Source: Apostichopus japonicus
Taxonomy: Eukaryota > Echinodermata > Holothuroidea > Aspidochirotida > Stichopodidae
Assembly: GCF_037975245.1 (NCBI RefSeq)
Contig: NC_092575.1
Span: 9,948,001 to 10,012,000 of the forward strand
Direction of reading: 5' to 3'
Length of the DNA stretch: 64,000 nucleotides
The position numbers and the translations under genes are program-made. The stretch's first letter is position 1. Every line of letters starts with the position of its first letter. This document shows positions 25,075 through 36,990 of the stretch, one piece after another. The notes under the pieces were generated by a model. The model searched no databases and was not told the origin of the DNA. It was given only the letters and a program-made list of their open reading frames with translations.

Positions 25075-26591
25075 ATCCAAGACAAAGTTTCCACGATGGA
25101 ATTAATCTTACACCAAATTTTTATCAAAAATAACTGAAAATAGAAAGACAAAATGGTTTGCAAAGCACTTATCTACTATAAAACTTATGGTCGGTTTAAT
25201 TTAACATATAATTCTATGTAAGCATTCCATTTGACTTCACTTACATAGCATCAGAACAGTATACTGTAATATAAATAACAGACAGCATTATACGTAGAAG
25301 CCAATTGAAGCCAATCAGAAATCCTGACGGAGCCCTACGCAGGCTAAGAATATAGTCTCGACGTAATTTAAGCATCAATATTGTTTCTTCACATTAGTAT
25401 GTACGTTTTTCAATATGCACAACAGTTAACCCTAAAGGTGATTTAACGTATGCTCAATTATTATTTTTCAAAACACTACCTTATACACATTTTCTTTTCA
25501 GCTTAAAGGCACACAGCTAAGACAATTCTTCAATCCAATCACCATGGTCAACTTTTCATGAATGAAAAACAAAATGAAGATGGATTTTCTGCCGCATTTT
25601 GGCATTCGTCAATTTCATAATCAATTATTTGTACATACAAGGACAATCCACGGTTCTTTCTGCACATTGAAAATAAAGACATTGCCTTGCCTAGAGATGT
25701 TCTGACATTGTATAAACTAACGTATAGTTATGGTACCCATTACCGTGTTACCTTTGTAAACTTTTCTAGAATATATTATAGACTCTCTACATTAAAGAGG
25801 AGGTGAAATGGACAGATTTATATAAATCATCGTTTTTTATACACTCGTAGCTTTCCAATGATACCCAATTGTGTCAAACGAAGCTTGCATCCTCGAGGAA
25901 TAAACGACCAAAAATTCGAGGGTAATAAAATCTTTCTAAAAATTGTGGTATATATGGTAATGCGGCGTGACGTCAGTCGAGGAACCCAGCGCACTTCCGG
26001 GATGCTATGTTTACATTCTTAAACGTCTGTATTGGCCTTTTCTTTTACAGTATAGTTGCCGTCAAATGTGTGTATACGTTACATGCAAAGTAATTAACAT
26101 TACAGTGTACAAAAGAGCAAGAAGTAAGCATATGTACAGTCTAACAGTATATAGAATACCATTGACGAATATACCGCAACTGCATAAGTTATGCAAATGA
26201 GACATTTCTAGACCTCATGCAAACATTAAGTCTAAGTATCTGTAAATAACATAACATCGTTGTTAAGAGGTACAGTATGTAAACTTGAAACGCATAATCA
26301 AACTCAAGTGTGAGCAAATCATGTTTTAAGTGAAGGAACGTGAGTTCTTATCTGTCGTCTTCGGTGATGGATGCATTAGAGCGATGAAGCAAGGGACATG
26401 AAAGAAAACAAAAGTGGTTCGTTTAAAGATTTAAAGAGCAGCTATACGAAGTATTATAAGTCATAACTTTATTTTGAAATTGTGTACGCTTCTTTCGATT
26501 TACAACCGAACAACTTGTTAACGTTAGAATACCAGTCATATATGGGCTTCATTTGCATATTAATTAGTAAAAACAATCATCAGAGTAGTGG
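25075..26591. other. Unassigned stretch
   Basis: AT-rich sequence without a supported gene. The 77-codon plus frame at 25,967-26,200 has no recognisable domain or splice context. Confidence 0.4.
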
Positions 26592-26601
26592 AATATACAT
26601 G

Positions 26602-26837
26602 TATGTATATGTGATCTTCCCGCAAGCAGGAACTCGCGAAAGAAGCCATGGAGGCTTGTAGACTCGCAAGCTGACCGAAGCCAATCTCTCGGCACACATC
26701 CATTTAACGTCCATGTCGGGAAGTTGTTATTGAACAACACCCTTGCCAGACGACACACATTGCTGTCGGCGGGGAATCGAACCGGGGATCTCATGACTGG
26801 GAGACGCCGGCGTTAACCACTAGGCTATACACTCCGC
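26602..26837 (-). mobile_element. tRNA-derived SINE with 10-bp target duplication
   Basis: On the minus strand the head reads like a tRNA gene: an A-box-like TAGCCTAGTGGTTAACG and a canonical B box GGTTCGATTCC. A body of ~130 bp follows, and then a tail with CTTTCGCGAGTTCCTGCTTG and short TATACATA-like repeats. It is flanked by perfect AATATACATG copies (26,592-26,601 and 26,838-26,847), the duplication expected from target-primed insertion. The same body and tail occur at 54,943-55,160, so this is an interspersed family and not a functional tRNA gene. Confidence 0.85.
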
Positions 26838-26847
26838 AATATACATG

Positions 26848-27916
26848 GTTATGAAAGACACCCAGCTATACTAGCAGAGCGTGATATCGGTTGATTTTCG
26901 TCGTAAATTTCAGAAATGATGCTGCATGGTGATTACGAATCAACTTATACTCTAAAAGCTGAGCTCGTCTTACCTGTTGTCACGGCTTTCAATCATCTTG
27001 ACATATAAATGATTTTTTTCTTGTTCAATTTTACCTAATACTCGGGAATCAACGGAACCACGAAATACTAAAATGATTGATGGCTTCAATATAGATAAAC
27101 ACGGTTTTCCATGAACAAGTTTTTTTCATGCAATATGGTAAAGTAATTCGACGTGTTTATTACCGAGCAAATCATTGTCAAAAAGAAAACCCAACTTCAA
27201 CCACCTTCAAAGGCATTTCTCCTTGAATGGAAAAGATGAAATATTACAGCATGTTTCGAAGAAGAAAGAACATTTACCGCTCAACGATAACCATGACGTC
27301 ATTCATATACAATGACAGGGGTTTTATTCTATCTAGCTAAGAATAATGCGTATCATTCTGTACATAATACTGTAGTATGTTACACTGCAGTAAACCATGT
27401 AGGCCCTACTACTGAAACTGTTCTAATCTATACTTACTCTCAATGCATAGAGTCGACATCACTCCGTTCGTTTGAGGCCCAGGGCAAGCAATATGAGAAC
27501 ATTATTTCATGTATGATATGATATCAAATCGGAGTTGGTTTTTAGTTTCAGTATGAATGAAAGGACATGCACGGTGCGAAAATTGGTTCAATTGAGGCAA
27601 TTTCAGACCACGTTAGCCCTTCAAAGAGCAGCGTATATAGGAAATTTGTTTAACAGAGAGCAAAGAGGCTTGGTTACATGTAACGAAATATTGCGGCTAT
27701 CATACCTAAAAATCTATACATTGTCATGATATACGGAAAATTGAAGGTGTCATGAACGGTGAACGCTAAAGCTGTATCCATGGAGGGGTACTTGACAACC
27801 TATACAGACCACGAATACGCTGACGATTTAGTGTGTAAGTCAATGTGGAGTTGATATGGATGTCAATAGAGAATATAGAACTAGGAGGTGTTACCGCAAT
27901 ATAATAAACAGAATAC
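26848..27916. other. Unassigned stretch
   Basis: No supported gene or repeat family was recognised. Short frames at 27,312-27,521 and 27,535-27,729 (plus) have no domain or splice evidence. Confidence 0.4.
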
Positions 27917-28071
27917 CTTGCACATATAACTTCATGGCCATATGATGTCTCTCGTATGAAGTGACTATTTGGCGACAGATTAAAATAGAGAGCAGAACGA
28001 TCTTTATCGAATTTTGGTACCAAAAGATGCGGCGTTTCTTTTTGCCTCAGTTTGAGTGTCCTGATGCAGTG
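27917..28071 (-). CDS. Candidate internal exon, unknown protein
   Basis: Within a 108-codon minus frame, a segment is bounded by a good acceptor (TCTTTTCTGCAG ending at 28,072) and a donor (GCAAG followed by GTATTC at 27,916). It encodes about 51 residues of balanced composition, including RTLKLRQKETPHLLVPKFDK and NLSPNSHFIRETSYGHEV, with a potential N-glycosylation site NLS. No family was recognised. It could be one exon of a host gene with large introns, but with no partner exon identified it may also be chance. Confidence 0.3.
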
Positions 28072-29079
28072 CTGCAGAAAAGATCTTGTCATGAATGATA
28101 CCCTCGCATATAAAACACTTCATTGATATGACAAAACCGCAATACCGATAGAGGCAAAGTCGAGCTACTCAGACAAGACGAATAAAGTCTTCATTGGGTG
28201 GGGTGCGAAGAGGGGGGGGGGGGTGGGGACGAAAGAAGTCTTAATTGAATCGGGGGGGGAGTAACTAAATGTTTACAATAACAGATAAAAGACTCTTTTG
28301 GTACTCTTGTGACGTATGTTTTGGCAATCTCGATCATTGTCACTATTAGCGGAACCTACAAAAGCTGACGAAGGCGCAAGATTCAGTCACAGGAAAACTG
28401 GCAACACTTTGACGTCTCATCATATGTATGCCTCTCGAAAGATATTATATTGCATGGTTAAAGAAATCAGTGTTAATCTACCATGTCGAGACGAGTCTCG
28501 GATGAATACGGAATCAGTTGCGGTATGTTTAATGCTTATTTACATTTTGACTGGTCTCTCCATCAAAATAAATTTGTTACACAAGCAGCGAGGTGCCTGG
28601 TCAGTGAGACCAAAGAGTCAATTCGAATAACTTGAATCCTGAAACTGACACATTTATGAGCATCGGGTGAGATCCGAGTGTATATCGTTAAACCTACACC
28701 TTCAATTAGGCTTATTAAACACAACACTCTAAAGATATAGCTATGTTAGTCAATCCGCCTCCCCTATCCCGATCGTCATTTTTGAAATATGAAGTTTAAT
28801 TGTCAGGAACGTACATGAGCTATAACTGCAGGCTACATACTTTGTCAAATATTATTCTTTCTTTAATTTTTATGCATCTTATAGTTAATCTAACTAAGGT
28901 TGTTCTCGTGATGCAATTCAGATATAATCGTATACAGTCAACTGTGCGCTCATGTATGTAAGAGAAATAATAACTATACTTGTGTCGTATGTAGTTTGCT
29001 ATATAGCGCCACTATTAACGCTATACGTCACCTTGACTATATATGTAAGCTAAATATCGGTAATAAGAACTATTCGAAG
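28072..29079. other. Unassigned stretch with G-rich tract
   Basis: A purine tract with long G runs lies at about 28,196-28,262. A 104-codon plus frame (28,316-28,630) has no recognisable domain. Confidence 0.4.
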
Positions 29080-29087
29080 GGTGTAGC

Positions 29088-29461
29088 CAGTGGCGGAGCG
29101 TTCATACAGTCAGGGGGGCGGATGCCCCCCCCCCCTGACTGACTCAAATGGACTGCTGGCGCCCTTTTCAGCTTTTTACCACTTTTTACTTATTCGCGAT
29201 TATTGACTATTTTATTGCGCTCTCATCTACCTATTGACATTTGTCACATTTTTTTGGCGATGACACCTATTTATTCTTCGTTTATCTGCAAATTAGCAAG
29301 GCCCGGAAAGGGTCATTTCCGGCGATCTAGGGAGTATCTTTACTCAAAAACTTCGCTACGCTCCGCGCCAACTCCTGGTGGCGCTCCGCTTAGATAGTGT
29401 CGGAAGCGCCCCAACAGACCATTCTCGCCCCCAGTGACCAATACCCCTAGCTCCGCCACTG
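29088..29461. mobile_element. Short hAT-like MITE, perfect 8-bp target duplication
   Basis: The element starts CAGTGGCGGAGC and ends GCTCCGCCACTG, a perfect 12-bp terminal inverted repeat. It is flanked by GGTGTAGC on both sides (29,080-29,087 and 29,462-29,469). It is 374 bp long with no coding capacity. Subterminal runs of G and C (GGGGGGCGGATGCCCCCC) form a strong local palindrome. The same family lies in opposite orientation at 41,357-41,775. The perfect duplication points to a fairly recent insertion. Confidence 0.92.
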
Positions 29462-29469
29462 GGTGTAGC

Positions 29470-30413
29470 ATATACTAGAGACCTCTATAGGGTCTCTAGC
29501 ATGAAGATACACTGGACTGTGTGGTATATATTGTGATGTTTAACACATAAAGTATATGTGTTAGATAGTAATGATGAAATTATATAGTCATATTGTACCA
29601 CTAACCTTTCAAAATTTTTTAACCACTCGGTTGTGAAGTGTTGAGTGACTGAACTAGAGTATACCGTGGTATAGTGATTCCAATAACTTTAGTATAATAC
29701 CGCGGTACTGATTCCAATTAACTTATGTTTTGTTGTTGCTGTTTTTCTGTAGAGATGTAGAAAATACAGTACTCGATACACTGTCTTAACTCGAGTCAGG
29801 AGAATAGGTTGGTAATTACTTGACTCAACTTATAAACATAAAGTCATTATCCACAAATCTGTTACGTATGACACCCAGAAGAAAGGAATTGAATTTAAAA
29901 CACAAGCATTCCAGTTTGATTCGTTTCATTCTGATACTTTCAAAAATTGAATCGCCAAAAAAAAGCTTCATTTTGAAAATATTTCCCCAAAAAGTTTTAC
30001 ATTTCATCGTATGGTTTGCACACGAATACAAATTAAGAATATGGCCTTGACACGGTACTTCAAAGTGTGTTGCGTTATTATTTGATTACATTCATGCATG
30101 ATGTCATGACATCATAACAGGTACAGAGATCATGCCAGAGCTGTCGAGCTTGATAAGCAGTGCATATTTCCCAGAAGTTTGGTGGGAAGCAATACTCCAT
30201 TTCTAAACGTTCTGGATGTCGAGTTTTGGAGATGAACAATCGTTTAACATACCGGCAACTGTCCATGTTTGAAAGCTTAGTGCCTGGATCTGAAGGTTTA
30301 AAAAAAAAACATGGAGCGCCGACTGGACTAACACTAACATATCTCTCCATCTATATACACTAATATCAACCAAAAATTTTCTAAAATGGTTTATGTCACT
30401 TTCGATCCTCCCT
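29470..30413. other. Unassigned stretch
   Basis: No supported gene. Open frames on both strands at 30,078-30,363 overlap each other and carry no recognised domain. Confidence 0.4.
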
Positions 30414-30421
30414 ACTTTCAC

Positions 30422-31154
30422 CAGGGGCGTAGCGAGCGGGGGGGTGTGGGGGGGTGTCACACCCCCCAATAATTTGGTCGCTGTCGGCAAATTTGGGTCT
30501 GTCGGCAAAAGGAGAAAAGGTGAAGAGAGCGGAAGGGGAAGAAAGAAGGAAAGCTGAATAGAAAAAGGAGAACGGGAGCTTCTTCCGTGCCAAATTTGAC
30601 TTAAAATATGCACCAGATTGCATCTAAGGACGTTCAAACTTATTTTTCCAAAGGGGGAGGGGGACACCCCCTCCCCTTAGACCCCTCCCCCATTTCAGTC
30701 ACCACTTCCAGATCCGTCGGCAAATCAAATTTGACTTAAAATATACATCAGATTGCATCTAAGGACGTTTCAAAACTAAAAATTAGACCCCTCCTCCATT
30801 TCAGTCACCACTTCCAGATCCGTCGGCAAATCAAATTTGACTTAAAATATACACCAGATTGCATCTAAGGACGTTTCAAAACTAAAAAATTTCCAAAGGG
30901 GAGGGGGACACCACCTCCCCTTAGACCCCTCCCCCATTTCAGTCACCGCTTCCAGATCCGTCGGCAAATCAAATTTGACTTAAAATATGCACCAGATTGC
31001 ATCTAAGGACGTTTCAAAACTAAAAATTTTCCAAAGGGGAGGGGGACACCCCCTCCCCTTAGACCCCTCCCCCATTTCAGTCACCACTTCCAGATCCGTC
31101 GGCAAATCAGATTCTCCACACCCCCCCAACAAAAAAACCTTCGCTACGCCCCTG
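30422..31154. mobile_element. Non-autonomous hAT-like element with internal tandem repeats
   Basis: The ends are CAGGGGCGTAGCGA and TCGCTACGCCCCTG, a perfect 14-bp inverted repeat. The flanks are ACTTTCAC at 30,414-30,421 and 31,155-31,162, a perfect 8-bp duplication. The 733-bp interior holds four tandem copies (about 108-136 bp apart) of a unit with TTTGACTTAAAATAT, CAGATTGCATCTAAGGACGT, then in three of them the palindromic GGGGAGGGGGACACCCCCTC module, then CCATTTCAGTCACC and CAGATCCGTCGGCAAATC. No transposase is present. Open frames here are shadows of the repeat. Confidence 0.93.
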
Positions 31155-31162
31155 ACTTTCAC

Positions 31163-31739
31163 ACCATCTGTACTTTAAATTATGCTCTTTCATATAAAGG
31201 CAGAACGAACGATGACAGTAACTGATAACATGCTTAAACAAGCTTTACCTTTGGTACTTTTACCTCTTTTCTCTGACAACATTTCGAGCGCATGTACACT
31301 ACTCTAATTGTGGTGCGGTACCTTCATGGGCACACGGCACTCCTCGTGATAGGCTAGGCGTGTAATGCATACTTACAGTAGGCCCATGTCATGTGCATCA
31401 TCTAAAGGCTTAGTTAGCCTAATGTTAGTTTTGTAATATACGTACCAACGGTACGGCTAGCATATCGATCGTAGCTAGTCTGACGAAAACCGTGCGGGGG
31501 TATACGTAAGAGTAGACTTATCCTATGCCCAGAAGAAAAATTTGGTAATTGTGTTCGTCATATCAGTACGACAATTACTGTACTTTCGTGTTGCGTTCCG
31601 GGTCGCATGTTTGAAAAGATAAAATGGAATTGGAGTAACATTTAATTGTTTCCTTTCTGAAAACAAAATGAACTTACTGATGGCTATACATGAAGGTGAG
31701 CGTACGTGCATGTGTCATTATGTGTTTGTCTCATGTATG
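31163..31739. other. Unassigned stretch
   Basis: Nothing recognisable on either strand beyond short chance frames. Confidence 0.4.
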
Positions 31740-32540
31740 AGTATAAATGAGGTCACAGGGTCAAGCATTAAAATCTAAGTTATATACGGTATAACTTGGC
31801 AACCAAGGTGGAGTTTCTTTTAACATTGTATGGTGATATTGGTAGATAGCCAACATACTGGTGTGTTACAGCTGATATCATGCATACATAATATGGGGCT
31901 TTGGCATTGATTAGTTAACAAAAGTTTCCATGCATGATAAACTCATCATTATAGACTGAGTCGTGAGTGATCATATGCACATGGTGGGTGGACACTGAGC
32001 CCATAGTAAGTAGGCCTTGCAAACCATATTGATTTTGGTTCTCATATCTTGAATATTAATGAAATCTCAGGGTGGTGCACAAGAATTCTTCAAATTGCAA
32101 TAACATGGCAACCATTTGGTATGGTGATATACTGGTAGTTAGCAAACATATACAGTAGTGATGTGTGTTGCAACCGATGTCATGCATATTTATGAGCAGC
32201 CTTGCTTGGTAATATTTACTTAACAAGTTTTCCGGACAATAACTCAAAAGGGAATGAGTGATAATTACGATATATGTGGTAGGTGCATGACCGATTGTGA
32301 GTATAAGCTGAACCCTAATGATTTTGGTTCTCATAAAACTGATTAATTGGGATCGAAAATTTAAATCTCCAAATGCAATTACCTAGCAACAATAAAGATT
32401 TTTTTCAAATATGATATGGTGATATCATTTGCACAAACTGATGTGCTTATATATAGGCTACACTTGACATAATTATGATAGGGTTTGGAATATTGGCTTA
32501 GCATTATTATGGTAAAATGTTGGACATTTCTGTTCAGCAA
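31740..32540. repeat. Degenerate ~290-bp tandem repeat, about three units
   Basis: Landmarks recur at about 290-bp spacing. TATGGTGATAT lies near 31,829, 32,118 and 32,414. An AACTTGGCAACCA or CATGGCAACCA or CCTAGCAACAA motif lies just before each. ATCATGCATA or GTCATGCATA follows, and TTTTGGTTCTCAT occurs near 32,033 and 32,320. The units are strongly diverged, so the array is old. No coding frame persists through it. Confidence 0.65.
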
Positions 32541-33873
32541 TTAATACAGAGTGTTGGTAAATTTTTATCCAAAGTTGCTTTTCAAGGAAACACCACCGTG
32601 ACTAATTTGACTTTCTGGTAAACACCTTAATTGATCATGTGAGCGAATATATGCGTATAATCTGGCAAACCTAAAGCGGTATCTTGGATCAGTATCGTAC
32701 TAAGTGGATAGGATTCCTACACATAGACTATAGAAGAAACGTATTCAGCGGCAACACTATAATATAGTTTCATCATCAATGACATGGTGGGCTTAAAGAA
32801 ACTTTATAAAACTTTCAGTAACTCAGCGATGGTATCGTATTATTGATCATAGAGGGCAGGGCTGGATTTAATTTTACCTAAATATGCCACCTTTGCAGTT
32901 TGATACAGAAAGATGAAACCTATTTTATTTATTTATTTTTGGCAGGTGCTAATCCATTTTTTTTTTCTGAGAAACTGGCCCTAACAATCGATGGACAGTT
33001 AGCATTGTTTCCTAAGTCATTCCGGGATATGTCTCTTCTTCATGGCATATTTCATTTGTAATATTCAGTATCATGAGGAGGTTATTACAGTGTTGGAATT
33101 CCTCCAGAGGTAATCAATGCATAATGTTCATTTTGGTTGCTGTATATATAATACATCAGTCTTACAGTCTATCATATGCTGGAAAGTGGATTTATGCTTA
33201 ATTCATCCAGTTACTGTTTATGTAATGTTTAGGGGCATTAGATACTCAAGTACGGATAGTAACAGTCACATCAGTCTAAACACATGTCGTTGTTTCATAT
33301 ATTGATAAAGAATGGCTTAGCTTCATATGCTAATTTTATAACATAATTTGGTAGACTGTTTGACAATCTTTGTATGAACAAGCTTACAAGCATACCCTTC
33401 CAAATGATCAGGACCGACATACTTCGTTAGAAAGTAATGATTTTGAGTATGATATCTTTCATTTTTTGCATGAAGCTGAAGCTCAATGGATTTTGCTCTT
33501 GAAATTATATCTAGAATAAAAGTAAAATGGTAGCTTCATATGAATCAGTGATGTTTTGCCACTTGAAGCTAGGCTGTATTGCCCCAAATATTTTTTTTAC
33601 CTCAATTTTACGTCATTTGGGACATTCAGTCATGTTGAGTGTTCGTTTAGAGTGTCTGAGAAAAATTTGGAGAGTAAAGACCTCCAGGAAAGTACTTTTG
33701 AAAACTTAGACTAGCAATTATAGCGTGCTATAATTTGGGGCCTATACAGACTACCCTTAAGTGTTTGCTAGCTGTTATCAAATGTATTCTGTAGGTCATA
33801 ATGTATTCTAAACAGATACTGCTTTTGGTACGCATACAGAGTTTACATTAAACAGATAAATAGTATATGCCAT
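32541..33873. other. Unassigned stretch
   Basis: AT-rich sequence with short chance frames (33,117-33,305, 33,527-33,709). Nothing else was supported. Confidence 0.4.
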
Positions 33874-33878
33874 GCTTT

Positions 33879-34081
33879 CAGAGACCGTGAAGAAAATTTG
33901 TAAGGGGGTGGGATGATGGGGGGGGGGGGCTGATCATGGATTGGCCCCGTGGTTTCACAATATACGTCTATCAATTATTTAAGAAAAATAACGGCCCACT
34001 TATTGGAGATAAGGCAGTCAAAATTACCATAGCCAAAAATTGGGGGGGCTAAAGCACCCCCCTCTCTCTCTGCGGTCCCTA
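33879..34081. mobile_element. Possible short G/C-run MITE
   Basis: CAGAGACCG at one end and CGGTCCCTA at the other are imperfect inverted ends. The 203-bp interior has a G run after the left end and AAAGCACCCCCCTC before the right end, as in the hAT-like elements here. Flanks share only GCTTT (33,874-33,878 and 34,082-34,086), 5 bp and not 8, so the class is unclear. Confidence 0.4.
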
Positions 34082-35865
34082 GCTTTACAGTAAATTGCCC
34101 ATCAAAGGTGAGCAAGAAGTTGTTTTACCTTTCATGCACAGTACATACATTTGACAGTAATACATTATAAGATACTGTCAGCTGGCAGGCCTGTCTTTAA
34201 CAATCTCCCCTTGCACTAAAAAAATATAAAAAATGGAACCAGATAAAACTCCCACAAATCCTCATTGTTTATGAAATTTAATCTAATTCATCTCTATTAT
34301 TTGAGTTAGTTTATAGTCCTTTCATTAAAGTAGTCAACTGTTGCTGAGAAACATGTTTTGGAATATTGGTCTCTCAGTTTGATAAGTTAGTAGCTGGATG
34401 TATGCAGGTTTTTGGTTAAATGATGTATGCTTTGCTGAAGTTGACTAACACAATAGAAAGTCATATTTGTAGGGACCTTAGTTGATGAAAGCAAAAACCT
34501 ATTCCTTGTTTCTACACTGATGAACCATATATAGAGTTTGTGAGCCTTCAAATTTAAAATTACAGAAATTGTCATCCAGTCCACCATTCAATTTCAAAGC
34601 AGTTAATATTCTGCACCAAATTTCACCCATACAATATAGTCTGGATTTTGTTCAGAATTACTCCTCAGTATTTCGATTTGCAATAATGATTATACAAGGT
34701 CAAAACTTATTTAAGATGAAGCGATGGCAGTGTATGAACAACATGTTGATCATACACTGCCATCTGCAGATGTAGCATAAACATTTAGGTTTCCATTGCA
34801 TTTGCATTTCTCTTCGGTTTTATTCCCGTTGGAATAAAACCAGCTTATAGCAGGGGGAGAGACCTCGCAGTTGCTGTAACACAAAGCATAGATCAACTGG
34901 CTGACAGTCTGGCACGAATGGAGATCGCTGATTGGCGCTAAACAGTTTTGGCACAGCTAAGGCAAAACGATCAGCTCTAATATAGTTTCATGACAAATTG
35001 TTCATCATAGCTTGAAAATGAAGTCTGACATTTCTGCCAAAATTAATGAGCATGATCCTGAACATAATGTTCTACATCTTAATACTAATTTAAAGGAGTA
35101 TTCACTTTATGTTTGTCAAGACTGATATTGATTATTTTAATTATTATGGGTATTTGAGCTAATTGAATCATAACAAAAGCTGTATTAAAGCATTGCTTAA
35201 TTCCTCTGGTTTGTTCTGTATTACATTTTTGAGTCTGTTTAATCTTCTGCATGTTTCACTGAGCAAGATTAGAAGTACAAAACATTGGAAATATGCATGG
35301 AGACCATGAATAGTTCATAAAGCTGTAAAAAGGGTACTACAGTAAGTTGCTACTTCCGGCTTAGGGTTACATCATTGTAGCGAAAAAATAGTATTCTGCA
35401 ATAACCTTTAGAAAGTTATGAAAAATACTTTCAACTTTGTTACAACTAACAGAACTATCGTGGCATCAGCAAGATGATGAAACTGATCTAAGACGTAACA
35501 CTTTACTGCCTACCTAATTACATACTATAGGAGTCAATATAGTGAACCATACATTGTTCTATTACTGTAATCCGTTTTGCTCTATTCCTTTAGTGGTCTC
35601 AATTCATTCTTGGTTCCTCTGATTTGATTTTTTCAAATATATTTCGTATTATTCCAACTGTATTACAAGCTCATTAAAAAAAATAACGTGTTGTAAGGTT
35701 GAAATAAAAGCAATGCTTTGTTTTTTTGTCTGAATGTTATTTGTTCCAATATTAACGATCTATGTTATTCAACACCTAGAGTTTTAGTGCCACGGAAGCA
35801 AGATGTCATTGTTGAGATACCCTTTGTTAATATATGAGTGGTTCCTGTTTCTATTCAACACTACC
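34082..35865. other. Unassigned stretch with one short hairpin
   Basis: GATGGCAGTGTATGA at about 34,723-34,737 is the perfect reverse complement of TCATACACTGCCATC ending near 34,764, with a ~12-nt loop. Apart from this hairpin, no gene or repeat was recognised. Confidence 0.45.
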
Positions 35866-36128
35866 CAAAAATATACAGATACCTTGCATCAACATACAAA
35901 AGGCGAATGTTTCTGTACAAAAGGCTTTGTAAATATATACAGATACCTTGCATCAATATGCAAAAGGAGAATGTTTCTGTACAAAAGGCTTTGTAAATAT
36001 ACAGATACCTTGCATCAATATAAAAAAAGGAGAATGGTTCTGTACAAAAGGCTTTGTAAATATACAGATACCTTGCATCAAGATACAAAAGGACAATGTT
36101 TCTGTACGAAAGGCTTTGTAAATATACA
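35866..36128. repeat. ~62-bp minisatellite, about four copies
   Basis: The unit contains ATACAGATACCTTGCATCAA, then ACAAAAGG, GAATGTTTCTGTACAAAAGG and CTTTGTAAATAT. The copies are close enough to keep long frames open on both strands (35,803-36,264 plus; 35,861-36,169 minus). Those frames carry the repeat and are not evidence of a gene. Confidence 0.9.
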
Positions 36129-36951
36129 CCCACTGTCCACTGTCCTGCACTGTGCACACTATAAGTCAAAGGGGAGGGGGCTTGCTATTGCAACTACAGG
36201 GTGTTATCTGAAAAAAAGGATGACTCAGAGGGTAAGTGTGGGAGGCTTGCTTGTGGACAAATGAGATATGTGTATTGTTAACAATACAAATTTGTATTTC
36301 AACTTCATAATTTTGGAAGCATACGTAAAAAATTAAAGCAAGTTCATCCGAGTTTATATCATATTTATATATACCCACTTTTTGTTGAACCGTTTAAAGT
36401 TCAAAAATTGTCAAATCGATTTTATTGCATATAAAATTTCCATAAAAAGGACCCGGATATATAAAAAGAAGTACAATGTTACTTCTGACATTAATTTGAA
36501 AAAATTTAAACAAATAAAATACTATCATGTTATTGTAAATTATGTGTAAAGTCCTACATTCTGTATTCATAAATGGATACATTACCATACTATATGTTTA
36601 CTGTATCTATTCCTGATAGGTTTAGGCATATACGTATAAGATTCAGACAATTGTGTTGTGTACGACACTATATATCTTTGGAAAGACTTTAAATGGCTGA
36701 GGTCATGTCCTATCCGTTACATTTAACATCTCGTTCAAACAGTTTTATCATCAAATATACTAAGGACTATGTAAACTATTTAGTCTCATTTAGTGGTCTT
36801 TCGTGGCTACCGGACGGCAATTTATCGCGATAACGAAACGCTACAGAACAAACAAGTAATGAGTTTAAAAGATCTCTTTGTTTCAAAGTCTCTAAAACTT
36901 TGTATCTAGTCTTTACGGATTCACTGCAGGTTTGCGTGGTGTATTGAGACT

Positions 36952-36990
<39 letters not shown>

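Noticed and set aside
30203-30667. 154-codon minus frame
   Set aside because: It crosses the boundary of the hAT-like element at 30,422 and its compositional oddities come from pyrimidine-rich element sequence.
35803-36264. 153-codon plus frame and 102-codon minus frame
   Set aside because: Both run through the 62-bp minisatellite; the peptides are the repeat translated.
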